Positions 12,827 to 24,268 of a stretch of DNA of 64,000 bases are shown here, in pieces; position 1 is the stretch's first letter, and the number at the start of each line of letters is the position of its first letter. The notes beneath the pieces were generated by a model. That model had not been told where the DNA came from, ran no database searches, and saw only the letters and a list, made by a program, of their open reading frames with translations. Origin of the DNA: Phoenix dactylifera (Eukaryota; Streptophyta; Magnoliopsida; Arecales; Arecaceae); contig NC_052409.1 in NCBI RefSeq assembly GCF_009389715.1, positions 1,652,001 through 1,716,000 on the forward strand, written 5' to 3'. Position numbers and translations under genes: made by a program.

Positions 12827-13006
12827 AACTGCACAACAATAAAAAGTTATAGTTATTTCACAATGTAAATGTCAACAAATTCAATCAAAGTAAAGAACAA
12901 TCAGTGGACCTGTTGCTTTCCCTTTGCTCTTTCTCATGTCTGCACAACTATAATTTATAAGTCTAAAATTAGTTATATTAGCATTCATAAATATGCATGT
13001 TGTATT

Positions 13007-16000
13007 TTAATCTTCCTCAGCCTCATGCTCCTCTTCCTCAGTTTGTTCATCTTCAAAATCTTCTTCTTCATCCTCAAGATCCTCTTCCATTTGGTTAGTT
13101 GTCAACTCAATTTCTGCTGCATCAATATCTTCTGCATCTCTATTAACACCAACCAAAATGTCTGGGTCATCAAGCTCATCTGTCATCGAGATTGGGGTAG
13201 GAATCCTGTAGTTTTCTTCTTGATAAAAATCAGAAAAATTTTCTTCTGTCCCACTAGGAAGGAACCTACCTCTAGCTTTTGTCTTAATTACTGCCCACCA
13301 CAATCTTCGATTCTTCTTCTTACCTGGGTAACCAGTATAGAACACCTGATGTGCTTGTTGAGCTAATACAAACGGATCATTGGTTGGAAGTCTTAGTTTG
13401 TAATTGATCTCAACGAGGCCATGTTGAGGATGCACTTTCATACCCTTATCTCTGTCATACCAGTCACATTTGAATAACACTACTTTATTACCAATCCCAA
13501 AATAGTCTAACTCGATAATGTCAACCAACATCCCATAATAGTCACTCTCAAAGTCATTGTAACTGCTTCCCTTAATGCACACACCACTGTTGAAGGTTCT
13601 TTTATCCTTTCCATATTCTTTGGTGTGAAATCTGTACCCATTCACAAAGTAGCCTTTATAACATTTAACTTTATTCCCAGGGCCATATGATAGGTCCTTT
13701 AAGCGCCCATCAACATGATTTTTACTGTCATTAACCTAGCATGATAAAAATAATATCGTAAGAATAAATCAAGTGAAAGTCTAATTTATTATTATATTTA
13801 TGAATTTACAGCTCACATATGATCTAAACCAAGCCGGAAACTCCATTTCGCGTCGTCTTTCCAAATCAATTTGGCTTATATTTGGACAAAATTGCCGGAT
13901 ATAATCATCAAAATACCTACAAGACAAAAGCTATAATCACATATATTGTACTCCATATGCATTTTTAAGCATGATTATAATTAAGTACTTGTGTAACTTA
14001 CTTTCCAAAAGGTTGAACCTCCACACAATTAAGAAGAACATATAACTCAGCAGCATTAAACTCCTGAGTAGTCAAATGCCTTGCAGAAGGTTTTCCAAAA
14101 GGTCGACCTTGATGAGTAAAAATGGTTAGACGATCCACGAGATCAAACTCCCCTTCATGTTCATTACGGGGAACTTGATTTAACCTCGTTTGTATAGAAG
14201 GCTCAAAATAATGCGAACAGAAAGTTGATATTTCTTCTATGATGTAAGCCTCGACAATAGAACCTTCAATCGATGCTCGATTCTTTACCTTCTGCTTTAT
14301 ATCATGCATAAGCCTATAAATAAGATTAATATGTTAATTTCTCAAATTTAATGGATACAAAGAAACTATATTAATGGATTTACAGAAATTGTTACCTTTC
14401 AAAGGGGTACATCCATCTGTACTGCACGGGCCCCCCAACCTTAGCTTCATAAGCTAGATGAACAGGTAAGTGCTCCATTGAGTCAAAAAATGCAGGAGGG
14501 AATATTTTCTCAAGTTTGCAGAGAGTTACCACAATATTTTTCTCAAGAACCTCCATATCTTGGACACGCAAAGTTGTGCTGCATAAATCTCTAAAGTAAC
14601 AGCTTAATTCTGTCAATGCATCCCACACTGGTGCTGGCAATACTTCACGGAATGCAATTGGAAGCAATCTCAGCATGAAAACATGACAATCGTGACTTTT
14701 TAACCCGTAAAACTTATAATCATCCAGGTTAACACACTTCGATATATTTGAAGCATATCCATCAGGCAGTCTTAACCCTTTCACCCACTCGCAGACCTCC
14801 ATTGCTTGGTCTTTGGACAATACATAGGAAGCTGGAGGCTTAACTAGCTTTCCATTAACAAATTGAATCCTCAACTTAGGACGCTTGCAATACAACTCCA
14901 AATCTTGCCTTGCTTTCACATTATCTTTAGTCTTCCCTTTTACATCCATACAAGTGTAAAATATATTGAGAAACACATTCCGAACAATATGCATGACATC
15001 TAAATTATGTCGAATAAGTAGTGTATGCCAATAGGGCAACTCCCAAAATATGCTCCTTTGCACCCAATTATGATCTTTACCGAATTCAGGAATGGTGTGC
15101 TTAGGAGCTTTCAAACCAAAAGTTATATTAGGCAAAGCAGAGATCCTATTTTTCAACTCCTCACTAGACAGTCGACGAGGTGGGGGGTCTGTCTCTATTC
15201 TACCATTGAAGAAACTATCAACTTGGTATCTGTATGCATGGTCCATGGGCAAGAATTGACGATGGCAGTCAAAAAAAGAAGTCTTCCCACCATGTTGTAG
15301 TGTAAATGTTTTTGAGTTCTCCATACAATACGGGCAGGCCAACTTTCCATGCGTACTCCATCCTGAAAGCATGCCATATGCAGGAAAATCATTGATAGTC
15401 CATAATAAAACTGCCTTCATTTGAAAATTCTCTTTTCTAAAGATGTCATAAGTGGTGACCCCTACTTCCCATAATATTTTAAGTTCATCAATCAAAGGCC
15501 TAAGCAAGACATCAATACTTTTGCCAGGGCTCTTAGGTCCAGAAATGACTAAACTTAGAAAAATGTAGGGTCGTTTCATACATATTGATGGTGGAAGATT
15601 GTAAACTGTTACGAAAACTGGCCAACAAGAATAAGGACGAGCTGATTGGCTAAAGGGGTTAAATCCATCCGTACATAACCCAAGTCTAACATTACGAGGC
15701 TCGGTAGAAAAGGATGGATGAATGCGGTCAAAGTGCTTCCAAGCCTCCCCACAAGCAGGATGCACCATCTCATCTGAATCACCTCCCTTCACATGCCATG
15801 ACATGAGTTCAGTCGTTCTGCTTGACATAAAAAGCCTCTGAAGTCTTGGTGTTATTGGAAGATATCGCAACCTTCTATAAGGAACATCTTTTCTTCTACC
15901 ACCACCATCATTTCTTCTGAGTTTATAACGAGGATGACCACAAATAGTACACTCAATCAAATTCTCTGTTTCCTTATAGAATAGCATACAATTATTCTCA

Positions 16001-16689
16001 CAAACATCAATACTTGTATACTCCAACCCCAACTTCCGAAGCATCTTCTTTGATTGATAGAAATCAGAGGGCAGCTTCTCACTTTCCGGCAACATATTCT
16101 TCACTATTTTCATGATTCGATCATAGCAAGATATACTCATATTAAATTCAGACTTGCAATTTAATAATTGACTAATAGCAGATAACTTAGAGTGTTTTTT
16201 ACACCCTTCCCACAAAGGTACTTCTGCATCTTTCAACAAAGAATAAAAATCTGCAGCATCCTTGTTTGGCTCTTCCTCATGATTAACTTCAAATGCACTT
16301 CTCAAATGAAGTTCCTCTTCTGGACCCATAGCTTCCATCACCATGGTTCTATATTGCTGACCATGTTCACAACCAACATCCATTGATGTGGATGCTTCTA
16401 CTGCACTTGTACTTACAGGAGCAACTGCACCAAGTAACTCCCCATGTGCAAACCATGTTGAATATCCCGGTGTAAACCCCTTTCTCAACAGATGAACATT
16501 GACCGTATCACGGTTAAGAAATTTCTGGTTGTCACATCTTATACAAGGGCATCTAATCTTATCACCACTACAATACTCTAACTGAGTAAATGCAAACTCA
16601 AGGAACCCTTTAACTCCATCACAGAACTCAGCTCTTATATAACCATTTTCACTAAGTCGGTGGTACATCCAATTACGATCAACTGACAT
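13007..16689 (-). CDS. TNP2-type CACTA transposase
   Basis: Four exons (16689-14396, 14313-14002, 13916-13817, 13735-13007) join in phase into an 1144-aa frame ending at TAA 13007-13009. The start chosen is MSVDRNWMYHRL, the usual family N-terminus; an upstream AG acceptor suggests a 5' leader intron. Domains in order: a Transpos_assoc zinc-finger region (KIRCPCIRC, residues about 45-85); the tnp2 transposase core (GLCTDGFNPFSQ with a candidate catalytic Asp near 341, PGKSIDVLLRPLIDEL near 390, THGKLACPYC and HNLDVMHIVRNV further on); DUF4218 across exons 1-2 (SHDCHVFMLRLLPIAFREVL); and DUF4216 in exon 4 (KVVLFKCDWYD), ending in a very acidic tail. It catalyses cut-and-paste transposition at the CACTA termini in the nucleus. 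All expected segments are present with no stop or frameshift seen. Confidence 0.9.
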
Positions 16690-18620
16690 AGTTCCTCTAA
16701 AAATCAAAAAAATAAAACAACATAAGAAAGCCTAGAAAATATTAGAGAGATGATAAAAAAAGAAAACAACATAAGAAAAACCGAACCATTAAAAACACGA
16801 AAGGCAAGATCGTAAAAAATGTAAAAGAAACAAAAACTGGTATGATATTTATGAAGATGAGAAGTTATCATAAGCATGACAAAAATAAGTCATTCAATCT
16901 TGTCCCAGCATCATTGACATTAAGAAGGCATTCAATCTTTACAAAAAGCTGAACATAAGGAATCAACCTTTACAAGTTATCTGTTCATTGATCTAATACC
17001 AGCAATATTCAAAAAGCATTTAATCTTTACAAAGACAAGGAATACAAGTCAAATCATCCAAATTTACATATGGAATACTATCTGCTTCACATAGAACAAA
17101 TGTGAATATACATGATCGCCTCTGATGCTAGGAAAGCATGGTACTTCTTAGCAAGCTTTTTGACCAGCTTCTTGATTGCACACTGGAAATAACTCACAAC
17201 CATGAAGCAACACCACTTTCCACCACTTTCCATTATTCCTTGCAGATGAACAATGATTGTAAAAATGAATAACATGACGAAAAAATTAAAATCCATGAAC
17301 TTTACATAATCCCAACCCATCAACCCTCAAAATTACAATAATAATCAGTGAAGCAGTCTAAATATATGCAAACCATTGGTAGGACTAACAAATGTGTCAG
17401 AATAAAAATGCATAATATTAAGGAGCTCCTCAAGTACAACATTATTTTTGTCTATTTTAGCAACAGTAAATTCGACACAGTGCCCGTATCATGATTTATC
17501 CAACCAAGTGATGTGTCCAAGTATCATAATAAAAGCAGCTACTCAGATATATCAAAGTTTCTTTCGTCTATTTTAGCAAAAAAAAAAAAAAAAATCCCTC
17601 CTCTCTTTCGTCTATTTTAGCAAAAAGTGCCCGTATCATATTTATCAAAAAAAAAATATGATAGACAAGGCTCCCAAGAAATTTCATGAAGATTTTTCAG
17701 CTGAGAACGTGCAAGACCTTGGTTGTATTACATACAGCTTAGACTAATTTACACATATTATATAATTCATTTACTGGGAGGGAAACCAGCAGAGACTAAG
17801 AATTCTCTGCACGGAAATTTCAACTCAGCATTAAGACTCTAGAATGTGAATTTTTAGTTGGCAGAATTTGAAGAATTTAAGATGACTTAAAATAAACTAA
17901 TTGCTGATTATATAATTCTTTTACTGGAAAGGTAATCATCACTCAGCAGAGCCAAAGAATTTAGAGTGCTGAAATTTCAACTCAATGTTGAGTTTCCACA
18001 ACACCAAGAATTCTCAGGTGTCAGAAAATTCAAACTGCTTCCATTACCCTGCAGTGGCAACTAAAACAAAACCACTGTCCCCACTCCCCACTCTCCCACT
18101 GTTCCGAGCTCTCTCGCTGCCCCACCACCTCTCTCTCTCTCTCTCTTTCTCTCTCCGGGCTTGGGCAAAATCTACCGGGATCGAGCTTGAAGAGGAGGAG
18201 GAGGAGGAGAAAACTCTTACCGTCCGGGGAGGTTGTGAGTCGGTGACCGGAGCCGCGGAGGTTGCCGTCCGGGGGAGAAGGACGCGAAGAGCCGCCGGCC
18301 GGTCGTTGAAGAGGCGACGACACCGAGAGGAGGCGGCTATCAGGCTCTCAGCGAGGGAAAAGGGGGGGCGGGGGCGGCGGCGGCGGCGGCTCTCAGCGAG
18401 GGAGGGGAGGCAGCGGCGGCTCTCAGCGAGGGAGGGGGGGGTGCGGCGGCGGCTCTCAGCGAGGGGGTGCGGCGGGCGACGGCTCTCAGCGAGGGAGGGC
18501 GGCGACGGCTAGCTCTCAGCGAGGGAGGGGGGGCGAGGGAGTGGGGGGGGGGGGGCGGCTGCTCTCAACTAGGGACGGGACGGGAAGGGAAGGGAAAGGT
18601 TAGGGTTTTTTATTTAAGTC
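16690..18620 (-). promoter_or_regulatory. CACTA transposase 5' region
   Basis: About 1.9 kb lies between the transposase start and the GC-rich block near the right end. It is AT-rich to about 18000 and then abruptly GC-rich (about 18060-18600). By position it holds the promoter and probably a 5' leader exon and intron of the transposase gene. Open frames here, including minus-strand 17087-17323, have no recognisable family. Confidence 0.45.
18343..18580 (+). repeat. GC-rich minisatellite, about 30-bp unit
   Basis: The word GGCTCTCAGCGAGGGA or its core starts near 18343, 18389, 18419, 18452, 18482 and 18512, with a degenerate copy (CTCTCAACTAGGGA) near 18562. G-rich spacers such as GCGGCGGCGG separate the copies. 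It lies inside the CACTA element on the 5' side of the transposase gene. The plus-strand open frame over it is an artefact of the repeat. Confidence 0.8.
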
Positions 18621-19094
18621 GGTTTGCAAGCCAAAGGCTGATTTGGGCTAAATCGTGATTTGGGCTAAATCGGTTTGCAAGCCAAATTTCATATCAATTT
18701 TTTTTTTTATTTATAAGGCTGATTGGATGGGACTTGCAAGGCAAAAATATTTTTGAACTATAAAGTATGGTAAAAAAATTCTATAAAGCAGGAAACTTGC
18801 AATAGGGGTGCAAATGGGTCATGGCCGACACCATGAGATTTTAAAATGAGAAGAAGAAATTTGAGTTTTATAGAGAGCGATTGGAATTTGGATTGTCGAA
18901 GAAATTTGGGCGGAACGGCGGGCACACTTAGTTTCATTTTGGATATTCCTCCTTTTATTTTTTCTTTTAATTTAGGTTTACTCAAAAATAATATTTTTAA
19001 TATTTTTGGAATTAAAAATTAAATTTGGTGACAGAAATTTTTGTCAATAATCTGTTACTGCCAAAAATAATCTTTTAAAAATTTATAAATACTA

Positions 19095-19332
19095 GGGTTA
19101 CTATATTTGTGACGGCTGCATTTGTCACTGTCTGGTTGCAATTTTGGTTATCATATTGCTGACAGATACCCCGTCACTATGATGGTCACTAAGGTTTGGC
19201 GCCCATCCTACCCGCGCATTCTGTGACCGGTCTGTCACTAAACGGTCACTAAGTTTACACCACGGTGACCAAATTTCTGTCGGTCACTAATCCGTCACAA
19301 ATAGTAACTGATAACGGTCCGTCACTAATTTT
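19095..19332. promoter_or_regulatory. CACTA right subterminal repeat region
   Basis: About eight copies of GTCACTA/TAGTGAC and GGTCACTAA-type words, in both orientations, lie inside the right terminus and match the array at the left end. Confidence 0.75.
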
Positions 19333-19362
19333 CCGTCACTATACGCGTGTTTTCTGGTAGTG

Positions 19363-19365
19363 GAC
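19363..19365 (+). repeat. 3-bp target-site duplication of the CACTA element (right)
   Basis: GAC follows the right terminus CTGGTAGTG and matches 10366-10368. Confidence 0.85.
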
Positions 19366-21906
19366 TGTTTCTTATACTGTGTACTACTATGTTAAAAATT
19401 TTAAATGGCACTATTTTTGCCAAACATCTCGAACATTTAGACTTGACAATATAAGAAAAAGGAGAAATATGATATTGCCGGCAGCAAATTACGATCAAGC
19501 AATCTGAACTAAGATAAAAATAGGTCCCTCCACTTCCTAAAGTAAGCTCTTTCTTTTGGGGAAACGGTGTAATTTTCTTTGGAGACTGCAGTTCTCCGAG
19601 GGTCTTCATCCATATCATTGCTAACCAGGGTAAATGCTTATGTCCAATTACGCATGTCACAATTCACAAACACATGCAGACCACCATCACCACCAACAAA
19701 AACAATACGAAGAAAACAGCAGACTTGGATATTTTTTATTTTACTGTCTTTTTTTTTTCTTTCTGAAGAAGAATTTTTTTTCTTTTCTATCTGATCTAGC
19801 AGATAAAATTCGTTCGTATGCACCCTCACAATGTACTTTGAGTGACACTGAGTTGTAACTTCTCTATGAAACATATGCTTGTAATACAGATAGAAAGCAA
19901 TAATTTTTCGAAATATTGGAAAGATTGAAATCGATAGTTGATGAGGTATATGCCTATTAAAAATTGTTGTATTCCTTTATAAGAGCATGAAATCTAAAAA
20001 GCTAACTCCTTCATAGAACTTGACGTCTTCATCTTCAATTGTGATCCTGATGTAGAATCTTCTTAATAATTAGAAGCCCTATCTAAAACTTTTAGAGCCT
20101 GTTTAGTTGCTGAATAAGTGGAGGATATCTCTCCAAATGGGTGGATATCTCGCCAAATGCCAAAAAAAAGGGGCCAGATAAGGGCTTACACAATGTGGGG
20201 GGTTAGAGCTGATCATGGGTCAAGTTCGAGCATAAAAAATATCAAATTTTAAACAAGCCCCGTCCGAAGCCCAACTACAGATGAATATAGCTTAGGACCG
20301 AGATCCGCCCAATGATTAGCTCTAATGGGAATATATGGTGGAATAGAATTGTATCCAGAATAAAAGAAACTCAATCTCTCCAATTATCTTTTTGCCCTTG
20401 CCTACTTGATAAACCCATAAAAAAAAGTGGGAAGGCAATTCGGACCGCCACAAATCTAAAAATTATTAAAATTCAATGCACTCACTTATTCCCTGCACTT
20501 CTCATTCCAACCAAACGCTAAAACAAGTGTATCTTTCCAATAGCACAAGATATTCCTCTAAAATTTATTCCGCAACCAAATGCAATGTTATGCTCGTTCT
20601 TAAACCAAATTGCCACAAGTTAATTACACTGTTAAATTCTTTGGGAAGCACCCTTACCTTTATCTCCTTTCCCCTTTCTCAGAGAACTGAATTTAACAAA
20701 CTGGTTATCTATATAATGTAGCAGAGAAACATGTTATCACGTTATGTAGATCGAAAGATATAGACTGAAATCTATATTCTGAAAATCATCTATACGACAA
20801 TTTGACAGCCACAATGAGCCAAAAGAACTTTACCGGATCCTGATTTTAATAAAAATTTCATAATGTGAACTTGGATTCAGACAATATGAGATGCTTTCGA
20901 TCATCTATGCTCGTGTCAGCGATACAATTTGCATGCATCTTATTAATAAATTTTCTTTACTTAATTAAGATGCCCAAAAAAGCATTATCTCTTGCTCAGA
21001 TTGTAGAGACTGGTTGACCATTCAAGCAAATTATTGAAGTTCTACTCAGAGTACTAGCATTTGGCAATTTATGGTTACTATTGAGTGCATGTGGAGGCAG
21101 ATCTGCCCAGAGGAAAATGAGTAACATTTGTTGCCTATAGTTATGGTGTCTGAGGAGACTCAAAATTCATAGTTTCTGACAATATTCCTCTCTTGTCTAT
21201 GGAAATGTCAATCAGAAGTTTGTGAACAATTTGTAGAGGGTTGATCTCAGTTTGGAATTCAGTCACCAAAAGTTATCAAAACTCATTGGATCATTACTTG
21301 ATCCAGATAGTGATCTCGTGTAGATGGGCTCAGCTTGTCACTTGTCAGTTAAGCTGTTCTCATTTCTTCTTTTTGGATTTAATTACACCGATATGTGGTG
21401 GATATTTCACTTTTTTTTTTTTTAATGTTCTGGAGATATTCTGAACATTTGCAACTGTTCTTTTCATTCTTCTGGACAAACTCAATATAATTTTTATTAT
21501 GGTGTACTCTCAGTTTGTGGTTGTGTTCATAAGGTCAAATTGAAATCATTATACATATTCTTTCAGAAAGAAGAAAAACCAGTCTACAACTACTTGGCAC
21601 TGAGAATAACTATATTTACTTCTGCTGTACATCTATATTCTGAGGTGCATGTAGCATGAATTTTCACTATTCTGCTGCCTTCTGACTTATGTTTCTTTTT
21701 TCTAGTAAATTAAATTCATTTTGATATCTATTCAAGCATTGATACTATACCGACATTCATGCTATCTACTGATTGATGCCCAGAATTCTGTACTACTGAA
21801 ACCTGCTTTTATCTTTTCATGCATAACTAAATTTGGAGCTTGAGCAGAAGATGCCCACAGAAAATATAGGTAAAACTGGGACCCCTGTTTTTTTTTTTTT
21901 TTTCAG
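19366..21906. other. Spacer with a possible small MITE
   Basis: No complete gene is seen. A candidate non-autonomous element spans about 20090-20517: CCTGTTTAGTTG near its left end is inverted as CCAACCAAACG at its right end, and CTAAAAC occurs on both sides (20083-20089 and 20518-20524). At about 21001-21123 a frame reading KQIIEVLLRVLAFGNLW is exon-like, but a nearby in-frame TGA breaks it. Confidence 0.35.
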
Positions 21907-22062
21907 TCTGCATGTCTCTATACACTGTGTAAAGCTCTTCTGATGATTGCATCATGCTTGCCACAATTATCGAACTCCAAAAAGCAAGCCGAGGTAATTG
22001 AGGGACACAAAGCATGGCTGGTGGTTGATGATGCTAGGAAAATGATTGAGAAAGAGGATTAA
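21907..22062 (+). pseudogene. Exon-like open frame after a strong acceptor, unrecognised
   Basis: A 17-T tract followed by CAG (21904-21906) leads directly into a 51-codon frame ending at TAA 22060-22062. It includes SACLYTLCKALLMIASCLPQ and AEVIEGHKAWLVVDDARKMI. The polypyrimidine acceptor and charged, codon-like C-terminus suggest the last exon of a gene. No convincing upstream exon was found and the family is not recognised. It may be a gene relic, like the TFIIE-alpha pseudogene that follows 2 kb downstream, or a chance frame. Confidence 0.3.
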
Positions 22063-24268
22063 TTTGGTGCACTTTTCCCCCTTATAACATTATATCATTT
22101 ACTTTGCATTATGTTTTACAGTTGTTTGGGTTAGCCAATTGTAAATCTTGCCTATCAAAATAAATCAAAATTGCACTTCAGCACAATCAAACTCTTTTTA
22201 TACAGTGATCTTGATTTAGATTTGATCTCTGTTCCTTTGGTCAATGTTGCTTCTAAGCATTGAGATTTGAGACCATTCACATTTGCTTTTTTTTTTCTTT
22301 CTGTTTCTGCATTAAAATTCTCTTGCATCTAGGACCTGTTCATGACAGGTTGGACTCATTACCTGATTAAAAGACCATCCTGCATCCTTAGTGTAACGTG
22401 TTGGATTTTGACTCATATGACCAATCGTGGGTGGTTACTAGATGGTTATAGTAACCACTTTTAGAGAAGTTATAACTCCCTTATCCTTGATGGAAGGATA
22501 AACTCATGGGTCTCACCCTCTGCCTATAAGAGAAACACAGAAACCAGTCTCCATTAGCGAGAAACAAAATTCAGCAATCAGACTATTCAATGGATCCAGG
22601 TACGCTACTCATTTATGATATGTTTATGACCCTAATTACAGCTTACATAACGCTGTTTATGGTTGTTATGGAACATGATTGAGAGAAAAATCTGCATCAG
22701 TAGCAATCTTCTTGCCGGCTTTAGTAATTTCAGACATCTAAGTTATGCTGGAGAAGTCTGGGTGTTGTAAATAGTGGTGTTATTGGGATTCCCCGCTACA
22801 AGGTTAAACAGTTCGGTCATGTCTTGATGATTTTAACTCTGGTGTCATGTGACTATCTATTGAGAGCTTGCTATCAATTGTATATAAGAAAACAACATGC
22901 TTCTTCCAATTGTGGGCATGTATCTTCATGAGTCATGCAGGTTTTGCCCTCCACTTTTAGCAGAGATCCCTTGCTCTCTACCTGCATGCAGGTGAGTTGT
23001 GACATAATAAACAGTCAGTAGTGCTTAAGTTGATATAAAAATCTATGGTATATATGGGTGTCAATGCAGGATAGCCTGCTTTTTACAATAAGATATGTGT
23101 TTTCTTGAGGAAAAAAGAAAAGAAAAAGGAGGGATGTGAATCATGTCTCAAGTGGTGGCTTTCACATCTCCTTATCACAGAGCAGACTCAGAACTTCGGA
23201 ATTCATCCAATGCCTATCTTTGAGCTAACATATTTCATGGTTATCTTTGTCAATGCATGATATAGTACCCCCTCCCCCACACACAAAAAAAAACCTTTAT
23301 TGATCATGTACACTCAGCAACAAAAATCAGAACATTGGCAGTTGGTAACTGGTCCTTCCAACTTTGTGGCCTTCTACTTGGCCGATATTGTGAGCTTGAC
23401 ATGGTTAGGCCTCAAAGTATAAGCAGTCAAATCACTAGTAAATCTAGCATATGTGTCTGGCTTTGGTGATGGGAGGTTTGCTTAATTGTACACATTTCAT
23501 ATGGTCAACAAAATGTGGAATAGATCTTTCATCAACTTTTGATTAAAACTTCCCGTCATGCGCGATACATACAATTATTTGCCAAATGATATACAAGTCA
23601 CATGAGGTCATGTAGGTCCATGCAAAATTTTTGTATTTCGAGTGCCATATTTCAATTCCTGATGTCTCAACTATCTTTTGCATTTATTTATTTTTTTGGG
23701 TATAGAAGGGGCTGAAGGCCCAAAACATTAACACAAACAAAAAAAAAAAAAGCTAGTGACGAAAAAATTGAACTCCGACCTTATCAACCCAAACCACAAT
23801 GCTTATTCTTTGAGGCAATGTAGCAGCTGAGATGAATTCAGAAGAAATACCAAAATCTGCTCAAGCATATCTATACCTTTTCAAACGTATCTTCTCATTA
23901 AGTTTGTGGATATTTGGTATTGGCTATATCTATACCTTTTGTTACTTATACTTTATGTCAAGTTGTTTTACTTTAAGGTGCTTATTTATCAAGTTTTAAT
24001 TATTGTCAATAAGTAACTGCTGAATGCATGAAGCGAACATGAAATACTGCAAAAATGTCCTTTAAGATCATACAGTCTTGTGAGGATACTTTTATAGTTG
24101 GATTTTACCTTGTTAATGATTAATATTAACCAGTGTTATGTATTTTCTGCTGTATATCTTAATATGCATATAGTGTTGGTCTCTTCTTTTCCACTCTTTC
24201 TTTCTGTTTTTTTTTTTTTTTTGAAGCAAACTTTTCTAAATATATTACTTGTAAATATGTGGCTGCAG
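22063..24268. other. Spacer, possible retroelement fragment
   Basis: No gene is supported. The stretch at about 22400-22610 starts TGTTGGATTTTGAC, contains CCTATAAGAGAAACACAG and ends near CAATGGATCCAGG, which resembles a copia-type LTR, but target duplications and internal domains were not found. The rest is AT-rich with poly-T and poly-A tracts. Confidence 0.3.

Larger units (their letters stand above)
10369..19362 (-). mobile_element. Complete CACTA (En/Spm) DNA transposon, 8994 bp
   Basis: The element begins CACTACCAGAAAACACGCGT and its right end is the exact inverted copy; the inverted repeat is perfect over 30 bases (10369-10398 and 19333-19362). A GAC target duplication flanks it. Both subterminal regions (about 10390-10930 and 19095-19330) are crowded with GTCACTA/TAGTGAC words, the usual binding sites for the element's own DNA-binding protein. 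Inside, on the minus strand, are a TNP2-type transposase gene and a second Transposase_24/TNPA-like gene, both with open reading frames after splicing. The right end is the 5' side of the genes. Perfect termini, an intact duplication and two open genes indicate a recent insertion that may still be autonomous. Confidence 0.95.

Noticed and set aside
12869..13366. 165-codon plus-strand frame
   Set aside because: It is antisense to the acidic exon of the TNP2 transposase.
18030..18512. Long open frames on both strands in the GC-rich block
   Set aside because: They are created by the CGG/minisatellite composition, are arginine-rich or low-complexity and lie in the 5' region of the CACTA element.
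22395..22610. Possible copia solo LTR starting TGTTGG
   Set aside because: No matching target duplication, primer-binding site or coding domain was found.
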